Assembly: GCF_001698815.1 (NCBI RefSeq)
Contig: NZ_LGSI01000072.1
Location: 1 to 64,000, forward strand
Origin: Pseudomonas syringae
GTDB taxonomy: Bacteria > Pseudomonadota > Gammaproteobacteria > Pseudomonadales > Pseudomonadaceae
Direction of reading: 5' to 3'
Length of the DNA stretch: 64,000 bases
Shown: positions 7,459 to 15,959 of the stretch, piece by piece
Layout: the number at the start of each line of letters is the position of its first letter
Position numbering within the stretch: the stretch's first letter is position 1
Position numbers and translations under genes: made by a program
The notes under the pieces: model-generated
The model's input: only the letters and a program-made list of their open reading frames with translations
Told to the model about the DNA's origin: nothing
The model's database searches: none

Positions 7459-8754
7459 TCATGCAGGGAACCAACCCAACTTGATCACGAACAGAATCGA
7501 CAGGATCACCAGCGCAGAATTCAGCTCGCGCCAGCGGCCCGACAACAGTTTGATCGCTGTCCAGGAAATAAAACCAAAGGCGATGCCGTTGGCAATGGAA
7601 TAGGTGAAAGGCATGGCCAGCGCGGTGATGACCACGGGCGCAGCGACAGTAATGTCATCCCAGTCGATTTCAGCCAGACCGGAGGTCATCAGCACGGCCA
7701 CGAACAGCAGGGCAGGGGCTGTGGCGAAAGCCGGAACGCTACTGGCCAGCGGCGCGAAGAACAATGCCAGCAGGAACAGGATCGCCACGACAATCGCAGT
7801 CAATCCGGTGCGCCCGCCAGCACTGACGCCAGCTGCGGACTCGATGTAACTGGTGGTGGTCGAGGTGCCCAGCAGCGAACCGGCCATGGCCGCCGTGCTG
7901 TCGGCGATCAGGGCGCGGCCCATTTTCGGCATGTGGCCGTTCTTGTCCATCAAACCGGCGCGTTTGGCGACGCCGATCAAGGTGCCGGAGTTGTCGAACA
8001 GATCGACGAACAGAAACGCGAAGATCACGCTGATCAGACCGATGTCCAGCGCACCCCTGATGTCCAGTTGCAGGAAGGTTGGGGCCAGCGAAGGCGGCAT
8101 CGACATCACACCGCCAAACGGCGTGAAGCCCAAGACGATGGACGCGATGGTCACCGCGAGAATGCCGATCAGTACTGCGCCGCGTACCTGGAGTCTTTCC
8201 AGGGCGACAATCAGGAAGAAGCCCAGCGTCGCCAGTACCGGTGCCGGTTGCTTCAGGTCGCCCATGCCAACCATGGTCGCTGGATTGCTGACCACGATGC
8301 CCGCGTTGTGCAGGGCGATCAGCGCCAGGAACAGGCCGATACCGGCGGCAATTGCCGAGCGTAACGGCAGCGGAATGCTGTTGATGATCCATTCACGGAT
8401 GCGAAATATCGACAAAATGAAGAACATCACTGCCGAAATGAACACCGCGCCCAGCGCTACTTGCCAGGTATGGCCCAGGTGCAGCACCACGGTATAGGTG
8501 AAGAAAGCGTTCAGACCCATACCCGGCGCCAGGGCAATCGGGTAGTTGGCGATCAGGCCCATGGTCGCCGAACCGATGGCGGCGGCCAGACAGGTAGCGA
8601 CGAACAGCGCGCCCTTGTCCATGCCGGTTTCGCCGAGGATGCTCGGGTTGACGAACAGGATGTAGGCCATGGCCAGAAAGGTCGTGATGCCCGCGAGAAT
8701 CTCGGTGCGCACATTGGTGTTGTGTGCCTTGAGTTGAAACAGCCGTTCCAGCAT
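7459..8754 (-). CDS. NCS2-family purine permease (AzgA-like)
   Basis: A 431-residue inner-membrane transporter with many hydrophobic segments. It belongs to the AzgA branch of the nucleobase:cation symporters (E. coli AdeP, GhxP: adenine or guanine/hypoxanthine uptake). Typical blocks are AGITTFLAMAYILFVNP near the N-terminus, the LAPGMGLNAFFTYTVV motif, and STTTSYIESAAGVSAGGRTG in the second half. It lies just upstream of trmA and diverges from the DJ-1-fold gene, with 206 bases between. Which purine it carries cannot be read. A molybdenum hydroxylase operon 1 kb away may be linked to purine-like substrates, but that is only proximity. Confidence 0.88.
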   Translation of the reverse strand: MLERLFQLKAHNTNVRTEILAGITTFLAMAYILFVNPSILGETGMDKGALFVATCLAAAIGSATMGLIANYPIALAPGMGLNAFFTYTVVLHLGHTWQVALGAVFISAVMFFILSIFRIREWIINSIPLPLRSAIAAGIGLFLALIALHNAGIVVSNPATMVGMGDLKQPAPVLATLGFFLIVALERLQVRGAVLIGILAVTIASIVLGFTPFGGVMSMPPSLAPTFLQLDIRGALDIGLISVIFAFLFVDLFDNSGTLIGVAKRAGLMDKNGHMPKMGRALIADSTAAMAGSLLGTSTTTSYIESAAGVSAGGRTGLTAIVVAILFLLALFFAPLASSVPAFATAPALLFVAVLMTSGLAEIDWDDITVAAPVVITALAMPFTYSIANGIAFGFISWTAIKLLSGRWRELNSALVILSILFVIKLGWFPA

Positions 8755-8960
8755 GTCTGGCTCCCCGTGACGCGCCTGCGTCGTAAATGAATCGACTAAA
8801 ACAGCAAAGCACAGACTGCTCAGGCAGCCGGGACATTTTCTGTGGGTCGAAAAAGCCGCGCATCATACCAGTAGCGTGTTCATATGACTGCTCACCGATC
8901 ATCGGCGGTTGTTCACAAATTCTGGCTAAGCTTGCCTTAAACCTTTTCGAGGAGTCGCCT

Positions 8961-9509
8961 GTGAGTAAAAGAGCCTTGATTGCGGTGGCGGATGGCATCG
9001 ACGATCTGCAAAGCGTGACCTTGATCGACGTGTTGCGGCGCGCCGATATCGAAGTGGTAGTGGCCAGCATCGAAGCGCGGCGCATGCTGACTTGCGCGCG
9101 GGGCACTCGTTTGACTGCCGACACCATGCTGGTGGATGTGCTGGCGCAGACGTTCGATTTGATCGTGTTGCCCGGTGGCTTGCCCGGCACCCGGCATCTG
9201 GCCGAACATCAGCCGTTGGCCCAACGGGTTCGCGAACAGGCCGCCGCTGGCCGGTTTTACGCCGGTATGGATGAATCTCCGGCGCTGGCGCTTCAGGCAT
9301 ACGGCGTGCTCAAGCAGCGCCGCATGACCTGCAGCGAAGCGGTCAGCAATCATTTGTCAGGCTGTTCATTTGTTGATCAGCCGGTAGTGGTGGACGGCAA
9401 TTGCATCACCGCCCAAGGTTCAGTCGCCGCACTGGAATTCGCCCTGATGCTGGTCGAGCAGCTGTGCGGCAAGGCGCGGCGGGCTGCGGTTTTGAAAACC
9501 ATCGCCTGA
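8961..9509 (+). CDS. DJ-1/YajL-fold protein lacking the catalytic residues
   Basis: A 182-residue member of the DJ-1/PfpI superfamily, colinear with E. coli YajL and human DJ-1 (FDLIVLPGGLPG at about 65-76). The GTG start follows CGAGGAG and begins MSKRALIAVADG. At the nucleophile elbow the usual A-I-C-A-A-P is G-M-D-E-S-P, so the reactive cysteine is Asp104. The conserved Glu of the N-terminal loop is Gln17, and the position of the usual histidine is Ser125. It is therefore unlikely to work as glyoxalase or deglycase by the known mechanism; a binding or regulatory role is possible. It is a single gene, divergent from the purine permease. Confidence 0.8.
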   Translation: MSKRALIAVADGIDDLQSVTLIDVLRRADIEVVVASIEARRMLTCARGTRLTADTMLVDVLAQTFDLIVLPGGLPGTRHLAEHQPLAQRVREQAAAGRFYAGMDESPALALQAYGVLKQRRMTCSEAVSNHLSGCSFVDQPVVVDGNCITAQGSVAALEFALMLVEQLCGKARRAAVLKTIA

Positions 9510-9520
9510 CGCTGGATCAG

Positions 9521-9622
9521 GTAGGAGGGGACTTGTCCCCGAAGGCGAATTCAGAGGCGTAGAGATTTTCCAGATTGTCTCGTTGTCCGTCCAATTGCCT
9601 TCGGGGACAAGTCCCCTCCTAC
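9521..9622. repeat. REPIN, GGGGACTTGTCCCC family
   Basis: Near-perfect inverted arms GTAGGAGGGGACTTGTCCCC and GGGGACAAGTCCCCTCCTAC, about 60 bases apart. The same family occurs at 25247-25347, with partial copies at 1-90, 29450-29585 and 46633-46655. Confidence 0.9.
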
Positions 9623-9763
9623 CCGTTTGTACCGGCCCTCAAACTCGCTTTTCAGCACTTGATCGACGCCCGTCAACAAACCCTGAACGTTGCCAACCCC
9701 ACGAAGTCGTACCCCTTAAGACGCAGAATAACTGCGCTAAAAAGTACCTACCGTGAGGTTTCC

Positions 9764-10285
9764 ATGAGTGCAACGACCCCCAAGGATTTCGCCGGCCATG
9801 CGATAAGCCTGACCCTCAACGGCCAAACCCGGCAGCTCGATGTGCAGCCGTGGACAACATTGCTGGACCTGCTTCGCGACCGGCTTGACCTGACCGGCAG
9901 CAAGAAAGGCTGCGACCACGGCCAGTGCGGCGCATGTACCGTGCTGCGCGACGGCAAACGCATCAATGCCTGCCTGACCTTGGCGATCATGTGCGATGGC
10001 GCCGAACTGACCACCGTAGAAGGACTGGCCGATGGCGAGCAGCTGCATCCGCTGCAGCAAGCCTTCATCAAGCACGACGCGTTTCAGTGTGGCTATTGCA
10101 CGCCGGGGCAGATTTGCTCCGCGGTTGGCCTGGCCAATGAAGGGCGCGCCAACAGCCGCGCCGAAATCCAGGAAATGATGAGCGGCAACCTGTGCCGTTG
10201 TGGGGCGTACAGCAATATCCTCGCCGCAGTTGAAGAAGTGCTGCCCGAAATGCGCGAAGCGCAACGCGCAAGGAGCGGCCAATGA
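9764..10285 (+). CDS. molybdenum hydroxylase, 2Fe-2S small subunit (PaoA/YagT-like)
   Basis: A 173-residue electron-transfer subunit with two [2Fe-2S] clusters. Cys50, Cys55, Cys58 and Cys70 form the plant-ferredoxin type site (GCDHGQCGAC). Cys109, Cys112, Cys144 and Cys146 form the second (QCGYCTPGQ, CRCG). The ATG follows GTGAGG. E. coli PaoA carries a Tat signal; here neither this start nor the in-frame upstream stretch shows a twin-arginine motif with a hydrophobic core, so a cytoplasmic enzyme is inferred. It heads an operon in which the next two genes each overlap by 4 bases. Confidence 0.92.
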   Translation: MSATTPKDFAGHAISLTLNGQTRQLDVQPWTTLLDLLRDRLDLTGSKKGCDHGQCGACTVLRDGKRINACLTLAIMCDGAELTTVEGLADGEQLHPLQQAFIKHDAFQCGYCTPGQICSAVGLANEGRANSRAEIQEMMSGNLCRCGAYSNILAAVEEVLPEMREAQRARSGQ

Positions 10286-11271
10286 ATCCCTTCACTTATA
10301 GCAAGCCCGCGACCGTCAGCGACGCCGTCCACCTGAGCGGCGCGGCAACGCGATTTATCGCGGGCGGCACCAACCTGCTCGACCTGATGAAAGAAAACAT
10401 CACCCGGCCTGAGCACCTGATCGATATTACCGGCTTGCCACTCAAGAGCATCACCCCGACCCCCAATGGCGGCGTGTTGATTGGTGCATTGGTGAGCAAT
10501 GCCGATCTGGCCTGGAACCCGATCATCGAAAAGCAGTATCCGCTGTTGTCCAAAGCGGTTCTGGCCGGCGCCTCGCCGCAATTGCGCAACATGGCAAGTA
10601 CCGGTGGCAATCTGTTGCAGCGCACCCGCTGCTATTACTTCTACGACGCCAGCGCGCCCTGCAACAAACGCGAGCCTGGCAGCGGCTGTCCGGCGCGCGA
10701 GGGCCTGAACCGGATTCACGCGATTCTCGGCGCCAGCGACGAATGCGTCGCGACTCATCCTTCGGACATGTGCGTCGCCTTGTCAGCACTGGATGCAGTC
10801 GTCCACGTTGAAGGCCGCGCAGGCCGCCGCACCATTGAATTCGCCGACTTCCACAGACTGCCGGGCGATGCGCCTGAGCGTGATAATCAGCTTGCCGATG
10901 ACGAACTGATCACTGCTGTGGAGCTGCCGCCAGCCGGTTTCAGCGCCAACCACAATTACCTGAAGATTCGGGATCGTGCGTCTTATGCGTTCGCCCTGGT
11001 GTCCGTCGCCGCTGTGCTGGAGTTGGACGGCGGGATCATTCGCGACGTGCGCCTGGCGCTCGGCGGTGTCGCGCACAAGCCCTGGCGCGACAAGGCTGTC
11101 GAGCGATCACTGATTGGCAAGCCGGTATCTCGTGAGAACTTCGCAACAGCGGCTTATGCGCTGCTCAAGGAAGCCCAGCCACTGGAGCACAACGCCTTCA
11201 AAATCAAGCTGGCTCGCCGGGCGATCATTCGTGCCTTGAGCGATGCCGCTGTGGGAGCAAATGCCCAATGA
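10282..11271 (+). CDS. molybdenum hydroxylase, FAD-binding medium subunit (PaoB/YagS-like)
   Basis: A 329-residue subunit of the xanthine dehydrogenase family that passes electrons through FAD. FAD contacts are in RFIAGGTNLLDLMK (about 24-37) and the block TGGNLLQRTRC. Four cysteines, 117, 127, 136 and 155, match the extra [4Fe-4S] cluster of E. coli PaoB (TRCYYFYD, PCNKREPGSGC, CVATHPSDM). This cluster is absent from ordinary xanthine dehydrogenases, so the group is PaoB-like. Start and stop codons overlap both neighbours by 4 bases (ATGA). Confidence 0.92.
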   Translation: MNPFTYSKPATVSDAVHLSGAATRFIAGGTNLLDLMKENITRPEHLIDITGLPLKSITPTPNGGVLIGALVSNADLAWNPIIEKQYPLLSKAVLAGASPQLRNMASTGGNLLQRTRCYYFYDASAPCNKREPGSGCPAREGLNRIHAILGASDECVATHPSDMCVALSALDAVVHVEGRAGRRTIEFADFHRLPGDAPERDNQLADDELITAVELPPAGFSANHNYLKIRDRASYAFALVSVAAVLELDGGIIRDVRLALGGVAHKPWRDKAVERSLIGKPVSRENFATAAYALLKEAQPLEHNAFKIKLARRAIIRALSDAAVGANAQ

Positions 11272-13478
11272 ACAGCCTGACACACCAACCGTCTTCACCT
11301 TTGGGCCAACCGCTGGACCGTGTCGATGGCAGGCTCAAGGTCACCGGACAGGCGCGATATGCCGGTGAATACCCGGAAACCAGCTTGCTCCATGGCAGCG
11401 TGGTGTCCAGCACCATCGCCCGTGGCCGCGTGACGCATATCGATATCAGCGAGGCGTTGCAGGTGCCTGGCGTGGTGATGGTCCTGGATCACAAGAACCG
11501 TCCGAGACTCGCCAGCTACGACGAAGATTATCAGGACGCCGACTCAGCCGAAGGCTCGCCGTTTCGTCCGCTGTATAACGACCGGGTGCTGTACAGCGGC
11601 CAGCCGCTGGCACTGGTGGTGGCCGAAACACTGGAGCTGGCGCGCTATGCCGGATCGCTGGTGCGTATCGAATATCTGGTTGAAGGCCACGAGACGGATT
11701 TGCTCGCAGTACTGGGGGATTCCCAGGACGCACCGGCCGAACTGCCCAAGCCTCGCGGCAACTTCCAGGCTGAGTTTGCCGGATCAGCATTGAGCGTCGA
11801 CGTTCACTACAGCACACCCATCGAGCATCACAATCCGATGGAACCCCACGTGTCCACCGTGCTGTATCAGGCCGATGGCAGCCTGCATATTCATGACAAG
11901 ACCCAAGGCCCGCAGAACTGTCAGGATTACTTGCACAAAATATTCGGCATGGAAAAGGAAAAGATCCGTGTGTTCGCCGCTTTCGTCGGTGGCGCGTTCG
12001 GATCGGGACTGCGTCCGCAATATCAGCTGCCACTGGCGGTGATGGCGGCGCTGGAGTTGAAGCGTTCGGTGCGCGTGACCTTGACTCGGCAACAGATGTT
12101 CACCTTTGGCTATCGTCCGCGAACCTTGCAGCATCTGCGTCTGGGCGCAGCGGCCAATGGTCGGCTGCTGGCGGTCGGGCACGAGGCAATCGGCCAGACT
12201 TCGCGTTTTGAAGACTTCACCGAGCACGTGGTGGAATGGAGCGGCATGCTTTATCAGTGCGACAACGTGCAGCTCACCTACAAGCTTGCGCCGCTGGATG
12301 TCTTTACGCCGCTGGACATGCGTGCGCCGGGTGCCGCGCTGGGCCTGATCGGCCTGGAATGCGCCATGGACGAACTGGCCTGCGCCGTCGCAATCGATCC
12401 GGTGCAACTGCGGCTGATCAATTTCGCCGAACGCAATGGTAACGAAGACAAACCTTATTCGAGCAAGGAACTGCGCGCCTGTTACACCCAGGGCGCGGAG
12501 CGTTTCGGTTGGAGCAAGCGCAATCCCGAACCGCGCAGCATGCGTGAAGGTCGGCAGTTGATCGGTTGGGGCATGGCCGGTGGCGTGTGGGAAGCCATGC
12601 AAATGAAGGCCAGCGCCAAAGCCCGGCTGGGCGCTGATGGGAAATTGATCGTCAGCAGCGCGACCACCGATATCGGCACCGGCACCTACACCGTCATGAC
12701 TCAGATCGCAGCGGCGGCGGCGGGCGTTGCCACGCAAGACGTCAGCTTTTTGCTGGGCGACTCCTCGCTGCCCACTGCGCCATTGCAGGGCGGTTCGTTC
12801 ACCGTGTCGTCAGTGGGCACCGCCGTGCAGCAGGCCAGCAAGGCCTTGCGCGAGAAACTTTTCGAAGCCGCCTGCCAGGTCGACGCGCAATGGGCTTCAG
12901 CCCGCGCCGATCAGATGACCCTCGCCCAAGGCTATCTGCATTTGGGCGAGCAACAGTTGGCATTGGCCGAAGTGTTGAGTGGCTTTCCCGACGGGCTTGA
13001 GGTGCAGATCGACGCCGAGCCGGACAAGAAACGCGAGGCCTATTCCACCGCGACACATTCGGCAGTCTTCGTCGAAGTGCAGGTAGACGAAGACTTGGGC
13101 AGCATTCGGGTCAGTCGGGTGGTCAGCGCCATCGCTGCGGGGCGGGTAGTCAATCCGAAAATGGCCCGCAGCCAGATCCTCGGTGGCGTGGTCTGGGGCA
13201 TCGGCATGGCACTGCATGAAGAAACCCAGACCGACCATAACCTGGGTCGTCACATGAACCACAGCCTCGCCGAATATCACATTCCGGTTAACGCCGATAT
13301 CGGCGACATTGATGTCGTTTTCGTTGACGAAGATGACGATATCGTCAACGCGCTGGGCTCCAAGGGTGTCGGCGAAATCGGCATCGTGGGCGTCGCAGCG
13401 GCGGTCGCCAACGCAATCTACCATGCAACCGGCAAACGGGTTCGGGACTTCCCGATTACGCTGGATAAGGTGCTTTGA
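11268..13478 (+). CDS. molybdenum hydroxylase, molybdopterin-binding large subunit (PaoC/YagR-like)
   Basis: A 736-residue catalytic subunit binding the molybdenum cofactor (probably the cytosine dinucleotide form, as in PaoC). It starts LGQPLDRVDGRLKVTGQARYA, usual for the family, and contains the Moco loops FVGGAFGSG and DMRAPGAALG. The catalytic Glu is residue 703 in KGVGEIGIVG. E. coli PaoABC oxidises aromatic and other aldehydes with ferredoxin as acceptor. No maturation factor of the XdhC/PaoD type follows; the operon ends here and a composite REPIN comes next. The actual substrate is unknown: aldehyde or N-heterocycle are both possible. Confidence 0.92.
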   Translation: MNSLTHQPSSPLGQPLDRVDGRLKVTGQARYAGEYPETSLLHGSVVSSTIARGRVTHIDISEALQVPGVVMVLDHKNRPRLASYDEDYQDADSAEGSPFRPLYNDRVLYSGQPLALVVAETLELARYAGSLVRIEYLVEGHETDLLAVLGDSQDAPAELPKPRGNFQAEFAGSALSVDVHYSTPIEHHNPMEPHVSTVLYQADGSLHIHDKTQGPQNCQDYLHKIFGMEKEKIRVFAAFVGGAFGSGLRPQYQLPLAVMAALELKRSVRVTLTRQQMFTFGYRPRTLQHLRLGAAANGRLLAVGHEAIGQTSRFEDFTEHVVEWSGMLYQCDNVQLTYKLAPLDVFTPLDMRAPGAALGLIGLECAMDELACAVAIDPVQLRLINFAERNGNEDKPYSSKELRACYTQGAERFGWSKRNPEPRSMREGRQLIGWGMAGGVWEAMQMKASAKARLGADGKLIVSSATTDIGTGTYTVMTQIAAAAAGVATQDVSFLLGDSSLPTAPLQGGSFTVSSVGTAVQQASKALREKLFEAACQVDAQWASARADQMTLAQGYLHLGEQQLALAEVLSGFPDGLEVQIDAEPDKKREAYSTATHSAVFVEVQVDEDLGSIRVSRVVSAIAAGRVVNPKMARSQILGGVVWGIGMALHEETQTDHNLGRHMNHSLAEYHIPVNADIGDIDVVFVDEDDDIVNALGSKGVGEIGIVGVAAAVANAIYHATGKRVRDFPITLDKVL

Positions 13479-13501
13479 ACATCTGAATTGGATTGGGATT
13501 C

Positions 13502-13609
13502 GTTGGAGCGAGGCTTGGTGTAGGACCGGCTTCAGCCGGGAGGGCAATTGACGCCTTCGCGACTAAAGTCGCTCCTACTGCGCGATTCGCGGGCAAGCCT
13601 CGCTCCAAC
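13502..13609. repeat. composite REPIN: one family nested in another
   Basis: Outer arms GTTGGAGCGAGGCTTGG and GCGGGCAAGCCTCGCTCCAAC. Inserted after GGCTTGG is a complete second pair, GTAGGACCGGCTTCAGCCGG (from 13520) with CGACTAAAGTCGCTCCTAC (to 13578). A close copy with the same left junction sits at 59944-60061. Confidence 0.88.
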
Positions 13610-13775
13610 AGGGGCGGGGCTGTAATCCCTCAATGTCGCCAGAGTGCAAGCACAGGTCGCGCTGGTGCGCTTCGTGCAGCGTACTGCTGCGTAATTTGGT
13701 TACTTCGGCAACATTCGTATTGCCGCTGATGCTTGAAAAAAACCAAAAATATCGAGCCGACCCGAGGGAGCACGC

Positions 13776-14717
13776 ATGAAGAAACTAATTCGTCATATCA
13801 GTTGCGGTGTATTGATGCTGAGCAGTACAGCGTTGCTGGCTGCCGAACCCGCTGCGTGCCAGAACGTACGCATGGGCGTGGTCAACTGGACCGACGTGAT
13901 CGCCACCAGCGCGGTTGCCCAGGTCTTGCTGCAAAACATGGGTTATGACGTCAAGCAGACCAGCGCGGCGCAGCAGATTGTCTTCGGTGGCCTGCGCGAC
14001 GGGCGTCTGGATATCTTCCTCGGCTACTGGAAACCGGCAATGGACAAGAACATCGCCCCGTTCCTGGCGGCCAATCAGGTCAAGGTGCTCGATAAACCCA
14101 GCATGAGCGACGCTCAAGCGACCCTGGCAGTGCCGGATTATGTGGCGGCAGGCGGACTCAAGACATTTGGCGATATTGCCAAATTCAAGGACAAACTGGG
14201 CGGCAAGATCTACGGCATCGAGCCAGGCACCGGCGCCAACACCAACATCAAGGACATGATCGCCAAGAACCAGTTTGGCCTTGGTGGCTTCCAGTTGGTG
14301 GAATCCGGAGAAGCCGGGATGCTTGCGGCGGTACAGCGCGCGGTCAAACGCAACGAATGGGTGGTGTTTGTCGGCTGGACTCCGCATCCAATGAACATCA
14401 ACATGAAAATCGATTACCTGACCGGCAGCGAAGATGTCTTCGGCCCGAAAGAAGGCGCCGCGACCGTTTCCGTCGTAACCGCTCCGGACTACGCCCAGCG
14501 TTGCCCGAACGTCAGCAAATTGCTGACCAATCTGACGTTCACTGCGGCTCAGGAAAGCCAGATGATGGTGCCGATCATGGACCGCAAGGCGCCGGATGAC
14601 GTCGCCAAGCAATGGCTTAAAGATCACCCGGAAGATTTGCAACGCTGGCTGGCCGGCGTGACAACCTTCGATGGCAAGGACGCAGCGCCAGCGGTTGTTG
14701 CCGCAATCGGGAAATAA
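13776..14717 (+). CDS. choline/betaine-type ABC transporter substrate-binding protein (orphan)
   Basis: A 313-residue periplasmic protein of the OpuAC/ChoX type. The signal peptide runs to about residue 23 (STALLAAEP). Trp38 (VNWTD), Trp85 (GYWKP) and Trp201 (GWTPHP) fit the aromatic cage that holds quaternary ammonium groups in ChoX; Tyr122 may be the fourth wall. Cys28 and a later Cys in AQRCPNV could form the ChoX-like disulfide. No permease or ATPase gene is adjacent, as for the orphan Pseudomonas proteins BetX and CaiX, which share the CbcWV core. RBS GAGGGAG. The downstream hydrolase is on the same strand after a 200-base REP-filled gap. Ligand (choline, betaine or carnitine) not decided. 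Confidence 0.88.
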   Translation: MKKLIRHISCGVLMLSSTALLAAEPAACQNVRMGVVNWTDVIATSAVAQVLLQNMGYDVKQTSAAQQIVFGGLRDGRLDIFLGYWKPAMDKNIAPFLAANQVKVLDKPSMSDAQATLAVPDYVAAGGLKTFGDIAKFKDKLGGKIYGIEPGTGANTNIKDMIAKNQFGLGGFQLVESGEAGMLAAVQRAVKRNEWVVFVGWTPHPMNINMKIDYLTGSEDVFGPKEGAATVSVVTAPDYAQRCPNVSKLLTNLTFTAAQESQMMVPIMDRKAPDDVAKQWLKDHPEDLQRWLAGVTTFDGKDAAPAVVAAIGK

Positions 14718-14720
14718 TCT

Positions 14721-14895
14721 GTTGGAGCGGGGCTTGCCCGCGATAGCGTCATATCAGTCGAAAAATAATGGCAGAACGAATCGCGAGCAAGCTCGCTCCC
14801 ACACAAGTGGGAGCGTTCGGAGGTTACGACGGCCGCGAAGCGGTGTGTCGGACAGATGGCTATCGCTGCCTCGCGCTGCTCGTGAGCTCCCACAC
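14721..14895. repeat. mosaic REP cluster
   Basis: GTTGGAGCGGGGCTTGCCCG is paired with CGCGAGCAAGCTCGCTCCCAC, arms of two subtypes. A second, decayed inverted pair runs from GTGGGAGCG (near 14807) to GAGCTCCCACAC. It fills the gap between the binding protein and hydrolase genes. Confidence 0.7.
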
Positions 14896-14916
14896 ACAAA
14901 CCCAAACGGAGTTTTT

Positions 14917-15855
14917 GTGACCACCCATTACCCTCTATCTGCCGAAATGGCCGGGTTCGTCGCGAGAACCCAGTCCTTCAGCTCCTCCGCCCCGGATATG
15001 CGCAAGCAACGCATTGCGTATTCGACGATGTGCCGGGCATTTACCCCGGCGCGTCGTGCGGGACTTGCCGTTACGGATTTCGAACTGGCTGATGTGGCCG
15101 TCCGCAGTTATCGGCCGGACAGTCTTTCCCCTGACGCCGCTGCCGATTGCGTGCTGTACCTGCATGGCGGCGGTTGGGTGGTGGGCGATCTGGATTCCCA
15201 CGACTTCATCTGCACCGATCTCGCCCTTGATCTGGGCTGTGTGGTGATCGCCGTGGACTATCGCCTGGCGCCGGAGCATCCGTTTCCGGCGGCATTCGAA
15301 GATTGTGTGGCGGTCTGGCATGGCATTCAGGCGCAAGCGGAGTGGCTGCGCATCAATCCGCTAAAGGTCGCGGTTGCCGGAGATAGCGCGGGGGCGACCT
15401 TGGCGGCTGCGTTGTGCCTGGCGTTGCGCGACGCGGGGCAGCCTCAACCTCGCGCCCAAGTGTTGATTTACCCGGCCTTGGGCGGCGCAGCGGATTTGCC
15501 GTCGCGCAGTGAATGTGCCGATGCGCCGCTGTTGAGCAGCGTGGATATCGACTGTTATCAGGCGCTTTATGCGGCCAAACCTGAGCACATGCAGTCGCCT
15601 TATGCCTGGCCCTTGCTGGCGCAGGACTTCAGCCAGCTCGCCCCGGCGTTTGTTGCCGTCGCGCAGTTCGATCCGCTGCGTGATGACGGCACGGTTTATG
15701 AGCAGAAGCTACGCGAAGCGGGCGTTGCCACGAGCTTTTATCCGGGCAAGGGATTGGTCCATGGCTGTCTGCGGGCCAAGGGACAGGCGCAGGAGGCTGA
15801 TGAGTTGTATCGGCGGGTAGTGGAGGCGTTGCGGATTATTGCCAAAAATACCTGA
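14917..15855 (+). CDS. alpha/beta hydrolase, hormone-sensitive-lipase family esterase
   Basis: A 312-residue serine hydrolase. The oxyanion motif HGGGW is at 83-87, the nucleophile Ser157 in GDSAG, Asp252 in FDPLRDDG and His282 in VHGCL complete the triad. No signal peptide, so cytoplasmic. I chose the GTG start because ACGGAG lies five bases before it; a longer upstream reading frame runs through REP DNA and is unlikely. Family members cleave short-chain esters. Position after a quaternary-amine binding protein suggests action on a choline or carnitine ester, an inference from context only. Confidence 0.85.
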   Translation: MTTHYPLSAEMAGFVARTQSFSSSAPDMRKQRIAYSTMCRAFTPARRAGLAVTDFELADVAVRSYRPDSLSPDAAADCVLYLHGGGWVVGDLDSHDFICTDLALDLGCVVIAVDYRLAPEHPFPAAFEDCVAVWHGIQAQAEWLRINPLKVAVAGDSAGATLAAALCLALRDAGQPQPRAQVLIYPALGGAADLPSRSECADAPLLSSVDIDCYQALYAAKPEHMQSPYAWPLLAQDFSQLAPAFVAVAQFDPLRDDGTVYEQKLREAGVATSFYPGKGLVHGCLRAKGQAQEADELYRRVVEALRIIAKNT

Positions 15856-15859
15856 CCCC

Positions 15860-15948
15860 GTTGGAGCGAGGCTTGCCCGCGAATGCGTCAATTCGGTCGA
15901 TGAAAATATCGACTGAAAAACCGGTTCGCGGGCAAGCCTCGCTCCAAC
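15860..15948. repeat. REPIN, GAGGCTTGCCCGCG family
   Basis: Perfect 20-base-class arms (GTTGGAGCGAGGCTTGCCC and its complement). The spacer with TGCGTCAATT and ATGAAAATATCGACTGAAA is shared with the copy at 31052-31140, so these two form a spacer lineage. Confidence 0.92.
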
Positions 15949-15959
15949 GGGCCGTTAAG

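Noticed and set aside
9575..9763. Upstream extension of the 2Fe-2S subunit as a Tat signal
   Set aside because: The stretch lies partly in a REPIN; it has RRR but no hydrophobic core, and a good RBS precedes the later ATG.
14671..14916. Longer N-terminus for the alpha/beta hydrolase
   Set aside because: It would be encoded by REP DNA; the GTG with ACGGAG is better.
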